Below, one piece after another: positions 12,183 to 15,364 of a stretch of DNA of 15,364 nucleotides. A model generated the notes under the pieces. The model had not been told where the DNA came from, did not search any database, and worked only from the letters and a program-made list of their open reading frames with translations. The DNA comes from an uncultured Clostridia bacterium (GTDB lineage Bacteria > Bacillota > Clostridia > Oscillospirales > Acutalibacteraceae). Where the stretch lies: NCBI GenBank assembly GCA_945926705.1, contig CAMEMA010000011.1:1-15364 (forward strand). The letters run 5' to 3'. The translations under genes were made by a program, and so were the position numbers. Every line of letters begins with the position of its first letter. Position 1 is the first letter of the stretch.

Positions 12183-14726
12183 TTAATTTTCTTTTTCTTG
12201 ATTCTCTTTATTTGAATCAACATTCTCGCTTAAATTTACTGAATCGTTGGAATTTACTTCAGAATCTTCTCTCGGAACACACGCTACCGCCACGACTTTG
12301 CTTCCATTTGCCATTTTCATGACTTTAACTCCCTTTGAAAGCCTCGAACATTTTCTTATCGTGTCTGCCTTAATTCTTATTATTATGCCATTATCGGAAA
12401 TTAAAATTATGTCTTGATTAAGACTTACGCTGTTGAGAGCGGCAACATCCCCATATTTTTCGGTATGATAATTGATAACTCCCTGTCCTCCTCTTGACTG
12501 AATTCTGTATTCAGATTCATCAGAAAGTCGTCCGTATCCAGACTCAGAAACTGTTAAAATCAATTTTTCTGCATCAACCAATACCATTCCCACAACTTCA
12601 TCATCATCATTAAGTTTTAAAGCTCTTACTCCTCTTGCGCTACGTCCAACTGCTCGAACATCCATTTCGCTAAACCTTATCGATTTACCTTTTTTAGTCG
12701 CAACTATTATATCTTCAGAACCTCCGGTCATGCGCACCCAAGCGAGTTCATCTCCCTCATCAAGGTCAAGAGCAATTAACCCGCCTTTTCTTGCCGTATC
12801 AAACGCTTTAAGATCTGTTCTTTTTATAACTCCATGTTTTGTAACCATAATTAAGTATTTATTGTTCTCAAATTCAGTTACTTTAATCATAGATGTAATT
12901 CTTTCATCTGCTGCAATAGGAAGCAAATTTGCTATATTCATACCTTTTGAAGCTCTAGAACCTTCATGAATTTCATAGCATTTAAGCTTATATACTTTTC
13001 CAAAGTTGGTGAAAAACAAAACATAATCATGACTGTTTATTACGAACAATTCATTCACTACATCCTCATCACGGCGTGTGAGTCCGGAAATTCCTTTTCC
13101 TCCACGACGTTGAGTCTTATAGCTGTCTAAACTTTGACGTTTAATATACCCATATCTTGTCATAGTCAAAACACATTCTTCTTTAGGTATCAAATCTTCA
13201 ATATCGACTTCACCACTGACATTTTCAATAACAGTTCTTCTTTCGTCGCCAAACTTATTTTTAATCTCAGAAACTTCCGCCTTCAATATCTCACGTTTAC
13301 GACAATTGTTATCCAAAATATCATTGAAATCCGCTATTTTCTCAGCTAAAACCTTAAGTTCTTCTTCTATTTTGGTTCTTTCCAAACCGGTAAGTCTTCC
13401 CAGAGGCATCTGAACTATAGCCTGTGTTTGAATTTCATCAAGCTCGAAACGTTCGGTAAGTCTTTGTCTACCTTCTGATATCGACTTTGAGGAACGCAAT
13501 ATTGATACTACTTCATCTATAAAATCGAGCGCTGTTTTGAGTCCTTCCAAAATATGAGCACGTTCTTTGGCTTTCTTAAGGTCAAAAATCGTTCTTCTCG
13601 TAATTACTTCCAACTGAAATTTTATATACTCTTCCAAAACTTGTTTTAAAGTGAGTATTTTCGGTTCTCCGTTTACTATTGCAAGCATTATCACGCCGAA
13701 AGTAGTCTGAAGCTGAGTATAAGTGTAAAGCTTATTGAGAACTATCTGAGCAGAAGCATCCTTTTTTACATCTACTTCAATGTGCATTCCGTTTCTGTCG
13801 GAATGGTCTTCTATTCTGGAAATACCGTCGATTCTCTTATCCTTAACCATTTCTGCTATGCTTTCAATTAAACGCGCTTTGTTAACTTGATACGGCAGTT
13901 CAGTAATAACGATTTTAAACCTTGAATTCTTATCTTCTACAATTTCAGCTTTGGCTCTTACAGTTATCTTTCCTCTTCCGGTTGCATAGGCCGCTCTGAT
14001 TCCCGAACGACCCATAATTATTCCTCCTGTTGGAAAATCCGGTCCTTTAACGTATTCCATAAGCTCAGAAAGTTCTGCATCAGGATTATCAATCAGATAT
14101 GTCATGGCATTTATTACTTCATTCATGTTGTGTGGGGGAATATTTGTCGCCATGCCTACCGCTATACCTGTAGAACCATTAACAAGAAGGTTTGGAAATC
14201 TGCAAGGTAAAACGGTTGGTTCTTGCAGTCTATCATCGTAATTGGGAATGAAATCAACAGTTTCTTTATCAATATCAGTTAGCATTTTGGTGGAAATTTT
14301 ACTCATCCGAGATTCAGTATATCTGTAAGCTGCCGGAGGATCGCCGTCAATAGAACCAAAATTTCCATGACCGTCAACTAGCATATATCTCATAGAGAAA
14401 TCCTGAGCAAGTCTTACCAGCGCATCGTAAACAGAACTATCACCGTGAGGATGGTATCTTCCAAGCACTGAACCTACAGTATTTGCGCATTTCCTGTAAG
14501 CTTTATCCGGTCCGAGATTATCTTCAAACATTGTATAAAGAATTCTTCTATGAACTGGTTTAAGTCCATCTCTTACATCCGGTAAAGCTCTGGCTACTAT
14601 TACCGACATAGAATAAGCCAGAAATGATTTTTTCATTTCTTTTTCTATATCAACTTCTATAACTTTATGGTCTGAATTTTCCGTTAAATTTTTTTCCAAC
14701 ATGTTTATTCCGTCTTGGTTATCCAT
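12183..14726 (-). CDS. gyrA: DNA gyrase subunit A
   Basis: Breakage-reunion subunit of the type II topoisomerase that adds negative supercoils using ATP; it works as A2B2 with GyrB. 847 residues, normal length. The catalytic tyrosine is Tyr136 in AAYRYTES. The quinolone region reads HPHGDSSVYD with Ser97 and Asp101 (the Ser83 and Asp87 positions of E. coli), the drug-sensitive residues. QRRGGKG at about residue 539 is the GyrA box, which separates it from ParC. Six-bladed C-terminal DNA-wrapping repeats follow, then an acidic Asn/Glu tail (about 28 residues). The start ATG follows AGAGGGG by 6 bases. It lies 72 bases downstream of a YcxB-like membrane gene, probably in the same operon. Confidence 0.98.
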   Translation of the reverse strand: MDNQDGINMLEKNLTENSDHKVIEVDIEKEMKKSFLAYSMSVIVARALPDVRDGLKPVHRRILYTMFEDNLGPDKAYRKCANTVGSVLGRYHPHGDSSVYDALVRLAQDFSMRYMLVDGHGNFGSIDGDPPAAYRYTESRMSKISTKMLTDIDKETVDFIPNYDDRLQEPTVLPCRFPNLLVNGSTGIAVGMATNIPPHNMNEVINAMTYLIDNPDAELSELMEYVKGPDFPTGGIIMGRSGIRAAYATGRGKITVRAKAEIVEDKNSRFKIVITELPYQVNKARLIESIAEMVKDKRIDGISRIEDHSDRNGMHIEVDVKKDASAQIVLNKLYTYTQLQTTFGVIMLAIVNGEPKILTLKQVLEEYIKFQLEVITRRTIFDLKKAKERAHILEGLKTALDFIDEVVSILRSSKSISEGRQRLTERFELDEIQTQAIVQMPLGRLTGLERTKIEEELKVLAEKIADFNDILDNNCRKREILKAEVSEIKNKFGDERRTVIENVSGEVDIEDLIPKEECVLTMTRYGYIKRQSLDSYKTQRRGGKGISGLTRRDEDVVNELFVINSHDYVLFFTNFGKVYKLKCYEIHEGSRASKGMNIANLLPIAADERITSMIKVTEFENNKYLIMVTKHGVIKRTDLKAFDTARKGGLIALDLDEGDELAWVRMTGGSEDIIVATKKGKSIRFSEMDVRAVGRSARGVRALKLNDDDEVVGMVLVDAEKLILTVSESGYGRLSDESEYRIQSRGGQGVINYHTEKYGDVAALNSVSLNQDIILISDNGIIIRIKADTIRKCSRLSKGVKVMKMANGSKVVAVACVPREDSEVNSNDSVNLSENVDSNKENQEKEN

Positions 14727-14798
14727 TCAATACCCCTCTAATTAATATATTAGACTACTTTTAACATGCAATCTTATAAATAAAACTCATTTAAAATT

Positions 14799-15364
14799 TT
14801 AATCTTTGTATCTTAATCTTGTTCCTGCAAAAATCATTGCCTGAAGGTCAGCTTTAAACTCCGGTTCTACCGCACGCATAGGGATAATAAGCGCCAATTC
14901 TCCACAAGAAAATATTTCTATCATATTTTCAAGCTCTTCACTTTCACACGAACCGTCAAGCATAATTTCTTTTTTTTCGCCTCTCGAAATGACGTCTATC
15001 TTATCCGGAAATACTTCCACCCAAAACTCTTGATTTTTTAAAACATTCATTATAAGTTTACGTATTCCCAAATATGGAACAATCCATATCAACAATAGAG
15101 AAAGCAAAGGAAACAATGATAAAAGCGTATAATAAACATTTCCGGAAATAAATCCTAAAAGTATCATTAAAATAAAAACTATGCTTTGAATTACGGTATG
15201 TTTTTTCTGAGTTTTTTTATTTTTTTCATATCCATCACTGTTCTGAACAAATTCTCGTATTTCTTCCGGTTTCAGACTGTATTTTATTTTAATTCCGGTA
15301 TTTTCATCTTCATACTCTTCTGATTCATCATCAACAACTATTTCGGCTTCCGAACCGTCCCATT
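14799..15364 (-). CDS. YcxB-like membrane protein, 5' end outside the window
   Basis: The frame is open from the window edge (15364) to the stop at 14799; about 188 residues are visible and the start is missing. An ATG at 15167 falls inside the first membrane helix and is not the start. An acidic stretch (WDGSEAEIVVDDESEEYEDE) is followed by IKYSLKPEEIREFVQNSDGY. Then come two adjacent membrane helices (QSIVFILMILLGFISGN and LLSLFPLLSLLLIWIVPYLG), and a cytoplasmic beta-rich part ending ALIIPMRAVEPEFKADLQ. This order matches the YcxB-like family, whose function is unknown. It is transcribed towards gyrA; gyrB probably lies beyond the edge. Confidence 0.75.
   Translation of the reverse strand, partial: WDGSEAEIVVDDESEEYEDENTGIKIKYSLKPEEIREFVQNSDGYEKNKKTQKKHTVIQSIVFILMILLGFISGNVYYTLLSLFPLLSLLLIWIVPYLGIRKLIMNVLKNQEFWVEVFPDKIDVISRGEKKEIMLDGSCESEELENMIEIFSCGELALIIPMRAVEPEFKADLQAMIFAGTRLRYKD

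Overview
The window comes from a low-GC, spore-forming clostridium. The evidence is a very AT-rich sequence, strong GGAGG-type ribosome sites, standard code, a SpoVT homologue of exactly Bacillus length (178 aa), a single-cluster ferredoxin and gyrase A. Several conserved but uncharacterised small genes look like those of the Oscillospirales/Ruminococcus branch. No rRNA, tRNA, CRISPR array, transposase or phage gene was seen.

Layout. Positions 1-619 are mostly non-coding and hold the wreck of a small Cys/His-rich peptide gene on the minus strand. At 620-2098 (minus) is an exported S41-type serine protease whose frame has a 38-residue front extension ending in a double-glycine motif. After a gap rich in inverted repeats comes a membrane-anchored M23 (LytM-like) peptidase (2533-3570, minus). 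Positions 3638-6074 form an unusual block: three unrecognised genes (3701-4333, 4500-4964, 5166-5873, all minus), each preceded by a nearly identical 130-150 bp leader. That leader carries a promoter, a palindrome and a ribosome site, and in two copies also the terminator of the gene before. The leader was apparently duplicated out of the 3' flank of the ferredoxin gene (6058-6261), because a scar of the ferredoxin tail remains after the 5166 gene.

From 6581 the plus strand carries spoVT and then an exported 247-residue protein whose C-terminal half reads like the His box of eukaryotic ubiquitin-specific proteases (7419-8162). This is the most striking gene of the window and hints at a host-associated lifestyle. 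Two small minus-strand genes (8393-9069) resemble Nif11-type peptide-precursor leaders. A tight plus-strand trio of small conserved hypotheticals (9307-10313) meets, tail to tail with 1 bp between, a single-pass membrane protein (10315-11085, minus). A truncated GNAT acetyltransferase remnant (11238-11417) sits in the next gap, followed by an unrecognised 117-residue gene (11731-12084). The right end is core genome: gyrA (12183-14726, minus) preceded by a two-helix YcxB-like membrane gene that runs off the window.

Two regulatory themes recur. First, several transcripts seem to begin with a short perfect stem-loop. Second, two minus-strand genes have a Shine-Dalgarno sequence separated from the start codon by a hairpin that would bring the two to normal distance.
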